Shown here piece after piece: positions 6,189-14,829 of a stretch of DNA of 24,319 nt. Source of the stretch: Bacteroidales bacterium (GTDB lineage Bacteria > Bacteroidota > Bacteroidia > Bacteroidales > VadinHA17); NCBI GenBank assembly GCA_012514255.1, contig JAAZAP010000307.1, positions 1 through 24,319 on the forward strand, in the 5' to 3' direction. Below the pieces are notes generated by a model. The model was not told the origin of the DNA. It saw nothing but the letters and a program-made list of their open reading frames with translations, and ran no database searches. A program made the position numbers and the translations under genes. The first letter of the stretch is position 1, and each line of letters opens with the position of its first letter.

Positions 6189-9100
6189 GTCTTGGCACCC
6201 GGCCCGGTGTCCAGGGCGCCTTTATCTCATCCAGCTTTGCATTGAGTGCGTTAATGGCTTCTCCTGCCTTCTGTATCCTCTCCAGCAGCGCCGGGAATTC
6301 CTTCCTGAGGATCTGGAACTGCTGGTCGGCAATGCCGGATATATCACCCGTGTTGCCATAGAGTGATCTTGACATTGTTGAGAGCCTTGCCGAAAGTGAT
6401 ACCGGTGATGGCGGGGTTTCCTCGGTGCTGGCCCCTACTGAGATGCCTCTGATGAGATAGGTTATCTCAGCCATCTCTTCATTCAGTGCTGCAGCTTCCT
6501 TCATGAGTGCTGCAGGCGCATCAGGAACCTGGTGTATGGTCTGCATTATGGTGTTCACCTTGTCGTCAAGCTCGGAGGCGTAAGAAATGGCACCGTAAGC
6601 TGTCCTGGCAAAGTCAGAGACCTTTTTTATCCATTTCTCTTTGGCAGCGGCATCGGTGACAGGCATTGTCACAATATCGAGCGGCTTGCAGACGAATGGC
6701 TCGGGTCCGGCCAGCCCGGTAACTTCGCCTTTGGCATACATAGCCATGGAGACAAAATATTTTCCGGGCATAACTGAAATTCCTCCGCCGCCCCAGCGGC
6801 CCCTGCCCTCACTGCCGGAAACAGGATTGAATTTTCCTGTTGACCTTACCGGCTGATACCCGGCAGTAGTGAAGTTCCAGCTGATGCGTCCCACCCCCTT
6901 CGAGGCGTTTTTGTACAGTTTGTTGATCACATTGCCAGCCTCGTCGGTGATTGTGAAGATGAGATAAGGTCTGATTTCACGTTCCTCCAGGCTGAGGTCC
7001 CTTGCGCTGGGCTGGGGAATGAACTCGCCCTTTTCGAAAAGTTTCTTCTCCTTTTCCTTTCTCATCTCAGCATCCGTCTTTGGAACAGTGTCAACATAAT
7101 AGGTTATTGTTGCTCCGTAGGGCGGATTCTTTGCCATGTAGTACATTGAACCCTGGTTGTCAAACTCACTTGTTTGCACGAACATCTTTGCATCCCTTAC
7201 AGGGAAGATATAACCGGGCTTGCCTGTGATCTCTTTCTTGTAGTTGCGAAGAGGAGTGTAGTCATCAATCACATAGAATCCCCTTCCAAAAGTGGCTATG
7301 ACCAGGTCATTCTCACGCTCCTGTATGGCTATATCACGCACGGCGATGGTGGGCAGTCCCCTGTTGAACTCCGTCCAGCTGTTACCACCGTCAAACGATA
7401 CAAAGAAGCTGAATTCAGTGCCCAGGAAGAGCAGTTCAGGATTGACATGATCCTGTTCAATTGTATGTACCGATCCGTTCTCCGGCAGGTTGGCGCTGAT
7501 TGATCTCCATGTCCTGCCCCTGTCAGTGCTCTTGAGAACATACGGCTTGAAGTCGTCACGCTTGTGATTGTTGAAGGTGGCGTAAACAATGTCCGGATTG
7601 AACCTGTCGGCCAGGATGTCACTGACATAGGTGTATTCAGGGACGCCGGGATAGGTTTTGTTCATCCGCCAGTTGGCACCGCCATCCTCTGATACGGCTA
7701 TCACGCCGTCATCGCTGCCGGTATACAGGAGGTCCTTTTGCACCTTCGATTCGGCAAGAGAGATGATGGTGCCCCACAGGGAGGTTGACCTGTGCTTCGC
7801 AATTGCGTCAGTTGGCCAGTATTTATCCATTATCCTAAAATTGTCCCTGTTCTCATTGCGTGTCAGGTCAGGAGATATGGTAGTCCAGTGGCTTCCCCTG
7901 TCCTCACTGCGGAAGAGGAAATTTGCGGCCATGTAGATACGGTTGTTATTGTGCGGGCTGATAAGTATGGGTGTGTCCCAGTTCCACCTGTAAGTCAGCT
8001 CATTCTCTCCGGGGAAGGGCTTGATGCTTATCCTCTGCCCGCTCTTGCGGTCATAGCGCGATGCATTGCCATACTGTGATTCCGTATATACGATGTTCGG
8101 ATCCTCAGGGTCAATGGCTGCCCAGAACCCGTCACCGCCCTGTGTCACGAACCAGTCGTCATTGACAACACCATCACTGGTGCTTGCCGATGGTCCTCCC
8201 ATGCTGTTGTTGTCCTGTGTTCCTCCATAGATGTAATAGAAGGGATACGAGTTGTCAACGGCAACCCTGTAGAACTGGGTGACGGGCAGGTTCGACTTGA
8301 AGATAAAGTTCTTCCCGTCGTCAAATGTTTCGTATATGCCGCCATCGCCACCGATGTACCAGTGGCAGGTGTTGGTGGGGTCGATCCACATGGCGTGGTC
8401 ATCAACATGACGTCCGTTATTGCTTACTCTTGAGAAGGTACGGCCGCCGTCAACGGTCACCCGGGTATAGGTGTCGAGGCTGAAGACCCTGTCCGGGTCC
8501 ACCGGGTCACAAATGATCTTGTTGTAATACTGGCCGCTGGCGTGGTATGAGTTCATCTTCTCCCATGAGGCGCCCCGGTTGACGGACCTGAAGAATCCTC
8601 CGGATTCGCCCTGTGCTTCCACTATCAGGTAAAGGATGTCTGGGTTGACCGGTGAGATGGCAATGCCCATTCCGCCTATGTCACCACCCGGCAGTCCTTT
8701 CATGATCTTAACAAATGAAATGCCGCCGTCAGTTGATTTATAGACGGCTGACTCCGGTCCGCCGCTGATCTTCATCCCCACGTGCCTCCGGCGCTGTTCG
8801 CTGGTGCAGTATATGATGTCAGGATCACGCGGGTCAAGCACCACGTTATTGACACCGGTATGCTCACTTATATTCAGGATCTTTTCCCATGTCTTTCCAC
8901 CGTCAGCAGACTTATAGAGCCCGCGGTCACCGCCGGGACCCCAGACGGATCCTTCCGCTGCCACATAGATTACGTCGCTGTTGTGTGGATCGACGGCTAT
9001 ACCGCCAATCTGACGAGACTCCTTCAGGCCCATATTCTTCCAGCTGGCGCCTGCGTCGTCACTGCGGTAAACGCCGTCACCCCATCCGAGGGCACGCTGG

Positions 9101-9486
9101 TGGTTGTTCTCGCCGGTGCCTGCCCAGATGGTATTGTGGTTTGTTGGATCAATGACTATGCACCCTATGGCATAGGCCCCGTATTTGTCAAAAATAGGCT
9201 CCCAGGTGGTCCCGTTGTTGGTGCTCTTCCATATGTTGCCGGATGCAATGGCAGCATAGATCTCGGAATGGTTGGATGGATTGACTGCCAGATCGGCTAT
9301 GCGGCCCGAGGCCCATGCCGGTCCAACGGACCTGAATGAGATGGCACTGAAAAATGACGATGAAACCGCCGGCTTGACCTCTGAGGCAGATGCCTTCTGG
9401 TCCCTGCTGCTTCCTTTTCTCTGTGCATACAGGCTGCATGTGCCTGCCAGTACTGTTACGATGATCAGTGTAAGGATTTTCTTCAT
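6184..9486 (-). CDS. Large secreted VPS10/BNR-repeat beta-propeller protein
   Basis: The 1100-residue protein has a Sec signal peptide (MKKILTLIIVTVLAGTCSLYA, then Q). It then has about 700 residues of beta-propeller repeats with Asp-box (S-x-D-x-G-x-x-W) motifs: STNNGTTW (88-95), SDDAGASW (142-149), SADGGKTW (193-200) and later STDGGISF, SVNRGASW, SEDRGSHW, SEDGGANW, STDRGRTW and SFDGGNSW. This matches the sortilin/VPS10-like proteins of Bacteroidetes often annotated as glycosyl hydrolase or sialidase. I see no sialidase FRIP motif or catalytic triad, so an enzymatic label is not justified. After the propeller come a beta-rich segment (about 780-910) and a helical C-terminal region with possible coiled coil. 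No type IX sorting domain is visible at the C terminus. It is probably periplasmic or outer-membrane associated. Single gene, convergent with msrBA. Confidence 0.85.
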   Translation of the reverse strand: MKKILTLIIVTVLAGTCSLYAQRKGSSRDQKASASEVKPAVSSSFFSAISFRSVGPAWASGRIADLAVNPSNHSEIYAAIASGNIWKSTNNGTTWEPIFDKYGAYAIGCIVIDPTNHNTIWAGTGENNHQRALGWGDGVYRSDDAGASWKNMGLKESRQIGGIAVDPHNSDVIYVAAEGSVWGPGGDRGLYKSADGGKTWEKILNISEHTGVNNVVLDPRDPDIIYCTSEQRRRHVGMKISGGPESAVYKSTDGGISFVKIMKGLPGGDIGGMGIAISPVNPDILYLIVEAQGESGGFFRSVNRGASWEKMNSYHASGQYYNKIICDPVDPDRVFSLDTYTRVTVDGGRTFSRVSNNGRHVDDHAMWIDPTNTCHWYIGGDGGIYETFDDGKNFIFKSNLPVTQFYRVAVDNSYPFYYIYGGTQDNNSMGGPSASTSDGVVNDDWFVTQGGDGFWAAIDPEDPNIVYTESQYGNASRYDRKSGQRISIKPFPGENELTYRWNWDTPILISPHNNNRIYMAANFLFRSEDRGSHWTTISPDLTRNENRDNFRIMDKYWPTDAIAKHRSTSLWGTIISLAESKVQKDLLYTGSDDGVIAVSEDGGANWRMNKTYPGVPEYTYVSDILADRFNPDIVYATFNNHKRDDFKPYVLKSTDRGRTWRSISANLPENGSVHTIEQDHVNPELLFLGTEFSFFVSFDGGNSWTEFNRGLPTIAVRDIAIQERENDLVIATFGRGFYVIDDYTPLRNYKKEITGKPGYIFPVRDAKMFVQTSEFDNQGSMYYMAKNPPYGATITYYVDTVPKTDAEMRKEKEKKLFEKGEFIPQPSARDLSLEEREIRPYLIFTITDEAGNVINKLYKNASKGVGRISWNFTTAGYQPVRSTGKFNPVSGSEGRGRWGGGGISVMPGKYFVSMAMYAKGEVTGLAGPEPFVCKPLDIVTMPVTDAAAKEKWIKKVSDFARTAYGAISYASELDDKVNTIMQTIHQVPDAPAALMKEAAALNEEMAEITYLIRGISVGASTEETPPSPVSLSARLSTMSRSLYGNTGDISGIADQQFQILRKEFPALLERIQKAGEAINALNAKLDEIKAPWTPGRVPRL

Positions 9487-9599
9487 AGGGAGGGTTTTTT
9501 ATTGGGTTTTTACTTTACAGCTAAGTTAAGATAAGGGAAATTGTCAGCTTAATTTTTAACGTTATTTAATTATTTTGCTGCAGACTAAAATCGAGATCA

Positions 9600-10343
9600 A
9601 TGAACAGCACCTATTTTTCCCGGAGAACTATCAGGAAATATGAGCCCAGAGAGATAGAGGAGGAACTTCTTGAACGGATCCTGATGGCAGGTACAAGAGC
9701 GTCTACAACAGGCAACATGCAGGTGTACAGTATTATAGTGACGCGTGACGGGGCAATGAAAGAGAGGCTTGCTCCGGCACACTTCAACCAGCCGATGGTG
9801 ACAGAAGCGCCTGTGGTGCTCACATTCTGTGCCGACTTCAACAGGTTCAGCAGATGGTGCAGACAGCGTGATGCAGAACCGGGGTATGATAATTTCCTCT
9901 CATTCATGACGGCTGCCATTGACGCGCTGATAGCCGCACAGACAATATGCAATGCCGCCGAGGAGGAGGGACTGGGTATCTGTTATCTCGGTACGGCCAC
10001 CTATAATGCTGACATGATTATTGAGGTGCTTGAGTTGCCGTCACTTGTGGTGCCGGTGGCCACGGTGACGATGGGCTGGCCGTCAGAGGTGCCTGATCAG
10101 ACCGACAGGCTGCCGCTGGAGGCGGTAGTACACCGGGAAAGATATATTGATTTCACCCCGTCAGTGATAGATGATCTATACCGTGCCCGGGAGGCACGGG
10201 CCGACTCCCGGCAGTTCATCACGGAAAACGGGAAAGAGACACTGGCACAGGTCTTTACTGATGTGCGTTACAAAAAGACTGACAACGAGTTCTTCTCCAA
10301 AAAGTTCCTTGATGCTATCCGCCGGCAGGGTTTCACTGTCTGA
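9600..10343 (+). CDS. Nitroreductase-family flavoprotein
   Basis: The 247-residue protein fits the NfsA/FRP-like nitroreductase family, which are FMN-dependent cytoplasmic reductases using NAD(P)H. The N-terminal FMN-phosphate motif SRRTIRKYEP (7-16) and the following GTRASTTGNMQ (31-41) are typical. The middle segment AAQTICNAAEEEGLGICYLG (about 112-131) is the usual conserved helix and loop, and VPVATVTMGWPSE near 170 is also characteristic. The substrate cannot be told from sequence. A partial -7 box, TTATTTTG (9570-9577; mismatched at the second base), lies 22 nt before the ATG without a recognisable -33 box. The gene is divergent from the propeller gene, and its stop overlaps the tail of the Ldh-family gene by 11 bp. 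Confidence 0.88.
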   Translation: MNSTYFSRRTIRKYEPREIEEELLERILMAGTRASTTGNMQVYSIIVTRDGAMKERLAPAHFNQPMVTEAPVVLTFCADFNRFSRWCRQRDAEPGYDNFLSFMTAAIDALIAAQTICNAAEEEGLGICYLGTATYNADMIIEVLELPSLVVPVATVTMGWPSEVPDQTDRLPLEAVVHRERYIDFTPSVIDDLYRAREARADSRQFITENGKETLAQVFTDVRYKKTDNEFFSKKFLDAIRRQGFTV

Positions 10344-11409
10344 ACTCAAAACCCAGTTCTGCAGCAATGGCCCGCAGGTCTTCCACCACAGCCGGCACGA
10401 GACCTATTCCTGACGCCAGGTTATGCTTTTCTGCCTCCCTCTCGGGATCGCCGGGTATCAGTACGCGCTCCTCGCCCCTGGTGGGTTTCGCATTGCGAAA
10501 AGTCCTTATCCAATGATCCATTGCTTCCCTGAATTCCCTGGCCGGCCTGAAGGCATCAATCTTCATAGCGCCGAAAAAATGGCCTGTACCCATTCCCGGC
10601 TGGTTGACCGGGACGGGAAGGTATGCCACGCTTGGAGGCACGAAGGGACCGAAGTTGGCCCCGCTGAAAAGCGCACTGAAGATATCAACCACAGCTGACA
10701 TGCAGTAACCCTTGTGGCTTCCGTGCAGCCGGTCGCCACCGAGGGTCACCATCCCGCCTCCCCGGCGCAGGATACCGGGGTCATCGGAAGGATTGCCCTT
10801 GGCGTCCTGCACATAGCCCGTGGGCACCTTCTCACCTTTTTTCTCGGATACTGCCAGCTTGCCACGGGCAATGGGAGTGGTGGCGAAGTCAGCCACGAAG
10901 GGAGGCTCATCCATTGCTGGTACAGCCACAGCCAGAGGATTGGTGCCAAGAAGCCGGCTCACCGAGAAGGTTGGCACCACCAGCGGGTTTGCGTTGGTGA
11001 CAGTTATGCCTACCATCTCATGCTCCAGTGCCATCATGGCATAGTAGCCTGCTATGCCGAAGTGGTTTGAGTTGCGGGCTGCCACCCATCCCGTCCCGGT
11101 GGCTGACGCCTTCTCTATGGCCAGACGCATTGACCTGACGCCGGCAACCATCCCGAAACAGCTGTCGCCGTCAACAACAGCGGTGGACGGGGTCTCGTGA
11201 ACAACCTTCACGTCAGGTGTGACATTGACACGTCCGCTCTTCCAGAGCTCATAGTATTCGCGCACTCTTATCATGCCGTGCGAGGCATGGTTACGCAGCT
11301 CCGCCTTTACAAGCACTGCGGCAACAGCGGCAGCATCATCGCGGCTGCATCCCACACGCATGAATATTTCGGTGGTGAATTCAAGAAGGAATTTGTGGTC
11401 GTATATCAT
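10333..11409 (-). CDS. Malate/L-lactate dehydrogenase-family oxidoreductase (Ldh family)
   Basis: The 358-residue protein belongs to the NAD(P)-dependent Ldh_2 family (malate, ureidoglycolate, 2,3-diketo-L-gulonate and sulfolactate dehydrogenases). These reduce or oxidise 2-oxo/2-hydroxy acids and have no Rossmann fold. Conserved elements are NHASHGMIRVREY (40-52), ARNSNHFGIAGYY (111-123) with the likely catalytic His116, TNANPLVVP, LLGTNPLAVAVP, DFATTPIARGKL and GSHKGYCMS, where relatives usually have G in place of C. Length is normal. The exact substrate is uncertain. It overlaps the nitroreductase gene tail-to-tail by 11 bp and lies 108 bp downstream of the Tricorn-like gene, separated by repeats. 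Confidence 0.9.
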   Translation of the reverse strand: MIYDHKFLLEFTTEIFMRVGCSRDDAAAVAAVLVKAELRNHASHGMIRVREYYELWKSGRVNVTPDVKVVHETPSTAVVDGDSCFGMVAGVRSMRLAIEKASATGTGWVAARNSNHFGIAGYYAMMALEHEMVGITVTNANPLVVPTFSVSRLLGTNPLAVAVPAMDEPPFVADFATTPIARGKLAVSEKKGEKVPTGYVQDAKGNPSDDPGILRRGGGMVTLGGDRLHGSHKGYCMSAVVDIFSALFSGANFGPFVPPSVAYLPVPVNQPGMGTGHFFGAMKIDAFRPAREFREAMDHWIRTFRNAKPTRGEERVLIPGDPEREAEKHNLASGIGLVPAVVEDLRAIAAELGFEFRQ

Positions 11410-11414
11410 GTTCT

Positions 11415-11486
11415 ACAATTCTTGAAGGTCTACGACCTTCGGGATTTTTTATGGATTCTCTCCCCCACAATTCTTGATGTGCTACG
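11415..11486. repeat. Imperfect direct repeat pair ACAATTCTTGA-N4-CTACG
   Basis: ACAATTCTTGA-N4-CTACG occurs at 11415-11434 and again at 11467-11486, so the start points are 52 bp apart. The only differences inside the 20-bp unit are the four middle bases (AGGT and TGTG). They occupy most of the 108-bp gap between the Tricorn-like and Ldh-family genes. The first copy is joined to a hairpin. Function unknown. Confidence 0.6.
11421..11450 (+). terminator. Terminator-shaped hairpin on the plus strand
   Basis: GAAGGTC (11424-11430) pairs with GACCTTC (11434-11440) around a 3-nt loop. The stem can extend by three further pairs, two of them G-T. The downstream arm is followed by GGGA and six T (11445-11450). 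This is the form of an intrinsic terminator for rightward transcription, but both flanking genes are leftward. It could stop antisense readthrough from the nitroreductase gene, or belong to the repeat at 11415-11486. Confidence 0.4.
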
Positions 11487-11517
11487 GGCATATGTTGTCA
11501 AGACTACTGCCTGCTGG

Positions 11518-14500
11518 CTACCGCCTGACCCTGACCGGATAGGGAGGCCTCACCGGTTCAGCTGGCGGGTTCTTCTCCAGCTCCTGCAGTGCCACCTCAA
11601 TAGCCTTCTCCAGTTGCGGATCCCTGCCTTCAATCACATCGGCAGGCCATTGTTCAACCTCTATATCAGGCGCTACTCCCACATTTTCAACCACAAAGCC
11701 GTCTTCAGTCCATATCGCCAGGTTGGGTGCCGTTACCATTCCGCCATCCATCAGCTCCGGGAAGCCCAGTGTTCCGACCAGGCCACCCCATGTGCGCTTG
11801 CCGACCAGGGTACCCAGGCCGAACTTGCGGAACATCCATGGCAGCATATCGCCACCTGATCCTGCCGTCTCATCAATGATCATCACCTTTGGTCCCTGGA
11901 TGGAGGCGCTGGGTGTCTTAAGGTCACTGGTATAGCGCATGTTCCAGTACGACTGCAGGGGACGGCGCAGCAGGTCTATGTAATAGTCGGCTATCATGCC
12001 GCCGCCATTAAACCTCTCATCAACAATGATTGCCTTCCTGTTGGCCTGGGGGAAGAAATATCTCTTGAAGTATTCATGACCCTGACCGGATGTGTTGGGA
12101 ACATATACGTATGCCACCTTTCCGTCAGTTGCTTCAGTGACCTTCTTCAGGTTACCCTCAACCCAGTCGCGGTTCCGCAGGCCTAACTCGTTACCTACAG
12201 GAACAACCTTTATCACCCTTGAACCGGTATATTCAGGATTTGGTCCCACGGTCAGCTCAATGATCTTTCCGTCTGTATTCTCCAGGAAACTGTATATATT
12301 CCTGTCAGCCGCAACATCCCTGCCGTCAATGGCAAGTATATATTCTCCTGTTTTCACGTTGAGACCCGGCTCTGTAAGAGGCGATCTCAGATCGGGATTC
12401 CAGTTAAGCCCGCCGTAGATCTTTTTCAGCCGGTACCTGTTATGTTCAACCGAGAAGTCAGCACCCAGCAGTCCTCCGCCTACTCTCGGCGCTGTGGTCA
12501 GCCTGTCACCTCCACCGACCCTGTGATGGCCTACTCCCAACTCGCTGCACATCCACTGTATCACCCTGTTCAGGTCACTGCGGCAGGTGAGGTGGGGGAG
12601 GAACTGTGAATACTTTTCCTTCATTGCCTTCCAGTCGGCTCCGTGCATCCCGGGGTCATAGAAATAATCGCGGTTCACTCTCCATGCTTCATCAAAGATC
12701 TGTGGCCATTCCTCCTTCGGATCAATCCTTACCGAGAGGGCTCCGGTGTTAAGCACTCCCTTGCCCGGCTCAGGTTTCCTGCCGGCGGAGGTTATTCCTA
12801 TAGTCTGACCCTTAAGGTATAACATCTTCTTCCTGTCAGCCGAAACGATATAGATGTCAAGTTCCATCACTTCCTCATCCTTACGGTCCTTGACCTTATA
12901 TATACGGAGAGTCGACTGCCCCCTTCCGGCAGGTCTGGTAATATAAAGTATCTCTCCTGTTCCGGCCACGCCCAGCCCGGCATAGTTGCCCGGTGAAACC
13001 GGCACACTGACTATCCTTTCCTGCAGTCCGTCCGTTTCAATCTTCAGCAGCTCACTCTTTTCTTCATCTGCCTGTTTGCCGGCAGCTTTTTTAGCGGAGC
13101 TCTTTGAGGAGCGTTTATCACCGGGTTTTTCATCCGTCTTCGTGGAATCGCCCTTTGCTTCCGTGCCCTTCTCCTCATCACTCTCCTTTGCGAAGGGTGA
13201 CAGGATATCTTTCCTGAGGGTGACAAGATAGATTGAATTTGTCATGCGCATGTCGGCGCTGGAGAGGTCGAACCAGTTGATTACCGGGCCGGCGTCAGTG
13301 GATGCGAAGAAGTAAATATAATCACCTCCCTGATCAAAGACCGGTTCACTGGCGTCACTCAGTCCGTCAGTGACGGGGAACGACATCTGCTGGTCAACCG
13401 AGTAAAGGCGGACAACCCTGAAAAAGGTGTTCATCATCTTTGTGTAAACAATCCATTTCGAATCAGATGACCAGTCGCCGAACATCTCCCTGAAGGGGCC
13501 CGGGAAGTACATCTCGTCTGAATCAATCTTGCTGACAAGTGACGATTGGATGTCAAGCATCCAGAGGTTCCTTCCGTTATCTGTGAAGCAGATCTTCCTG
13601 CTGTCGGGTGACCATTTCGGGTAGGCATAGAAGCCCGTGCCCGGCAGGTCAAACACCTTCGGCTCCCCCTTCCCGTCCTGCTGTTTGATATAGAGCTGGT
13701 ACTCCCCGGATTCGTCAGAGAAGTATGCTATTGTCTTTCCGTCAGGTGACCATGAGGGAAATTTTTCATGTGCACCGGGTGTCTGTGTGATGTTCCTGGG
13801 GTCACCCTTTTCGCCGGGAACAGTGATAATCTCACCCCTGTATCCGAAAACAGCGCGACTTCCTGTTGGAGAGATGCCTGCACTCCGCATGTAGTTGAAC
13901 CCCTTCACATAGCGTGGACGAAGTTCAAGAAGGTCAGCGGCAATGCCTGCTTTGAGCCTTGTTGCTTCGCCGGCGGCGATATCATATGAATGAAGGTAAC
14001 CGGCCTGTTCGAATACTATCCTGTTGTCTCTGCCTGCGGCATTCAATACCGGGAAGTCGGTAAAGGTGGTATGCTGCCTTATGTCACTTCCGCTGTCATT
14101 GCATGAGAAGAGGTTTATCTCGCCGTTCCTGTCGCTCAGGAACCATATCCTGTCACCTATCCACATAGGGTCAGTGTCATTGCATCCGCCCTGCGGCTGG
14201 GATACTTTAATGACTGACCGGTCTGCGAAATCGTACAGCCAGATTGTTGAAACCGTTCCTCCTCGGTAGTTCTTCCACTGGGCGTGAACCGGCGGAAGGG
14301 GTGTATAAGCCATCCTGCTGCCGTCGGGCGACCAGGAGGCATAATAGGCGTTGGGTATCTCCAGCTGTTCAGGGTAGCCACCTTCAATATCAACAGTATA
14401 GAGCTGTGTATACCTGCCCGTGAAGGTATTCCTCTGTGAGATGAACAGTACCTTCCTGCCGTCAGGGGTGAATCCCCTGGCTACATCGCTGCCCGGGTGC

Positions 14501-14829
14501 CAGGTGAGCCTGGCAGGGACGCCTCCCTCCACCGGGACTACGAACACGTCCGTGTTACCGTCATACTGTGCGCTGAAGGCTATCAGCTTCCCGTCAGGAG
14601 AGAAGTATGGTTCTCCTTCAATCCCTTCATCTACAGTGAGCCTTCTGGGAAAGGTGCCATCAGCATTCATTACCCACAGATCCTCCGCGTAAATGAATGC
14701 TATGTGAGAATTACTTGTTGCCGGTTGTGACAGCATCCTTGTGTCAGAGGTGTCTATACCGCTTAAACCAGCGGACGCGCCAAGCAGCATTGCTGCAATC
14801 ATTCCTGCAATAAAAAACGTTCTTTTCAT
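11518..14829 (-). CDS. Secreted Tricorn-like protease (S41 family)
   Basis: The 1103-residue protein has the Tricorn plan. A signal peptide (MKRTFFIAGMIAAMLLGASA) is followed by two WD40/PD40-like propellers (about 40-550) with repeats such as FSPDGKLIAF, WSPDGSRMAY, WSPDGKTIAY and WSPDSRKICF. A Lys/Ser/Glu-rich linker (about 545-600), a core domain, a PDZ-like domain and the S41 catalytic domain complete it. Catalytic residues are readable as His768 (in ELGVGHHRVGGG), Ser991 (GSGGDMLPW) and Glu1048 (VENVGVAPD). Their spacing of 223 and 57 is close to Thermoplasma Tricorn (H746, S965, E1023). Gly767 replaces the Ser that precedes the His there. Tricorn degrades peptides; this one is exported, so probably acts on periplasmic or external peptides. 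Its ATG overlaps the SDR stop as ATGA. Confidence 0.93.
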   Translation of the reverse strand: MKRTFFIAGMIAAMLLGASAGLSGIDTSDTRMLSQPATSNSHIAFIYAEDLWVMNADGTFPRRLTVDEGIEGEPYFSPDGKLIAFSAQYDGNTDVFVVPVEGGVPARLTWHPGSDVARGFTPDGRKVLFISQRNTFTGRYTQLYTVDIEGGYPEQLEIPNAYYASWSPDGSRMAYTPLPPVHAQWKNYRGGTVSTIWLYDFADRSVIKVSQPQGGCNDTDPMWIGDRIWFLSDRNGEINLFSCNDSGSDIRQHTTFTDFPVLNAAGRDNRIVFEQAGYLHSYDIAAGEATRLKAGIAADLLELRPRYVKGFNYMRSAGISPTGSRAVFGYRGEIITVPGEKGDPRNITQTPGAHEKFPSWSPDGKTIAYFSDESGEYQLYIKQQDGKGEPKVFDLPGTGFYAYPKWSPDSRKICFTDNGRNLWMLDIQSSLVSKIDSDEMYFPGPFREMFGDWSSDSKWIVYTKMMNTFFRVVRLYSVDQQMSFPVTDGLSDASEPVFDQGGDYIYFFASTDAGPVINWFDLSSADMRMTNSIYLVTLRKDILSPFAKESDEEKGTEAKGDSTKTDEKPGDKRSSKSSAKKAAGKQADEEKSELLKIETDGLQERIVSVPVSPGNYAGLGVAGTGEILYITRPAGRGQSTLRIYKVKDRKDEEVMELDIYIVSADRKKMLYLKGQTIGITSAGRKPEPGKGVLNTGALSVRIDPKEEWPQIFDEAWRVNRDYFYDPGMHGADWKAMKEKYSQFLPHLTCRSDLNRVIQWMCSELGVGHHRVGGGDRLTTAPRVGGGLLGADFSVEHNRYRLKKIYGGLNWNPDLRSPLTEPGLNVKTGEYILAIDGRDVAADRNIYSFLENTDGKIIELTVGPNPEYTGSRVIKVVPVGNELGLRNRDWVEGNLKKVTEATDGKVAYVYVPNTSGQGHEYFKRYFFPQANRKAIIVDERFNGGGMIADYYIDLLRRPLQSYWNMRYTSDLKTPSASIQGPKVMIIDETAGSGGDMLPWMFRKFGLGTLVGKRTWGGLVGTLGFPELMDGGMVTAPNLAIWTEDGFVVENVGVAPDIEVEQWPADVIEGRDPQLEKAIEVALQELEKNPPAEPVRPPYPVRVRR

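Noticed and set aside
8782..9339. 185-residue plus-strand frame opposite the propeller gene
   Set aside because: It is antisense to clear Asp-box repeats and shows no family features; it arises from the GC-rich codon pattern of the real gene.
6184..9486. Sialidase or glycosyl hydrolase activity for the propeller protein
   Set aside because: Asp boxes alone mark the propeller fold. I found no FRIP motif or arginine triad, so the common database label is not supported.
11197..11859. 220-residue plus-strand frame across the Ldh/Tricorn gap
   Set aside because: It overlaps two well-supported leftward genes and the repeat region, and the translation resembles nothing known.
6184..14829. Type IX secretion sorting domains on the propeller and Tricorn-like proteins
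   Set aside because: The C termini end in GRVPRL and PYPVRVRR without the usual Ig-like sorting domain, so the nearby porT gene does not imply that they are its cargo.
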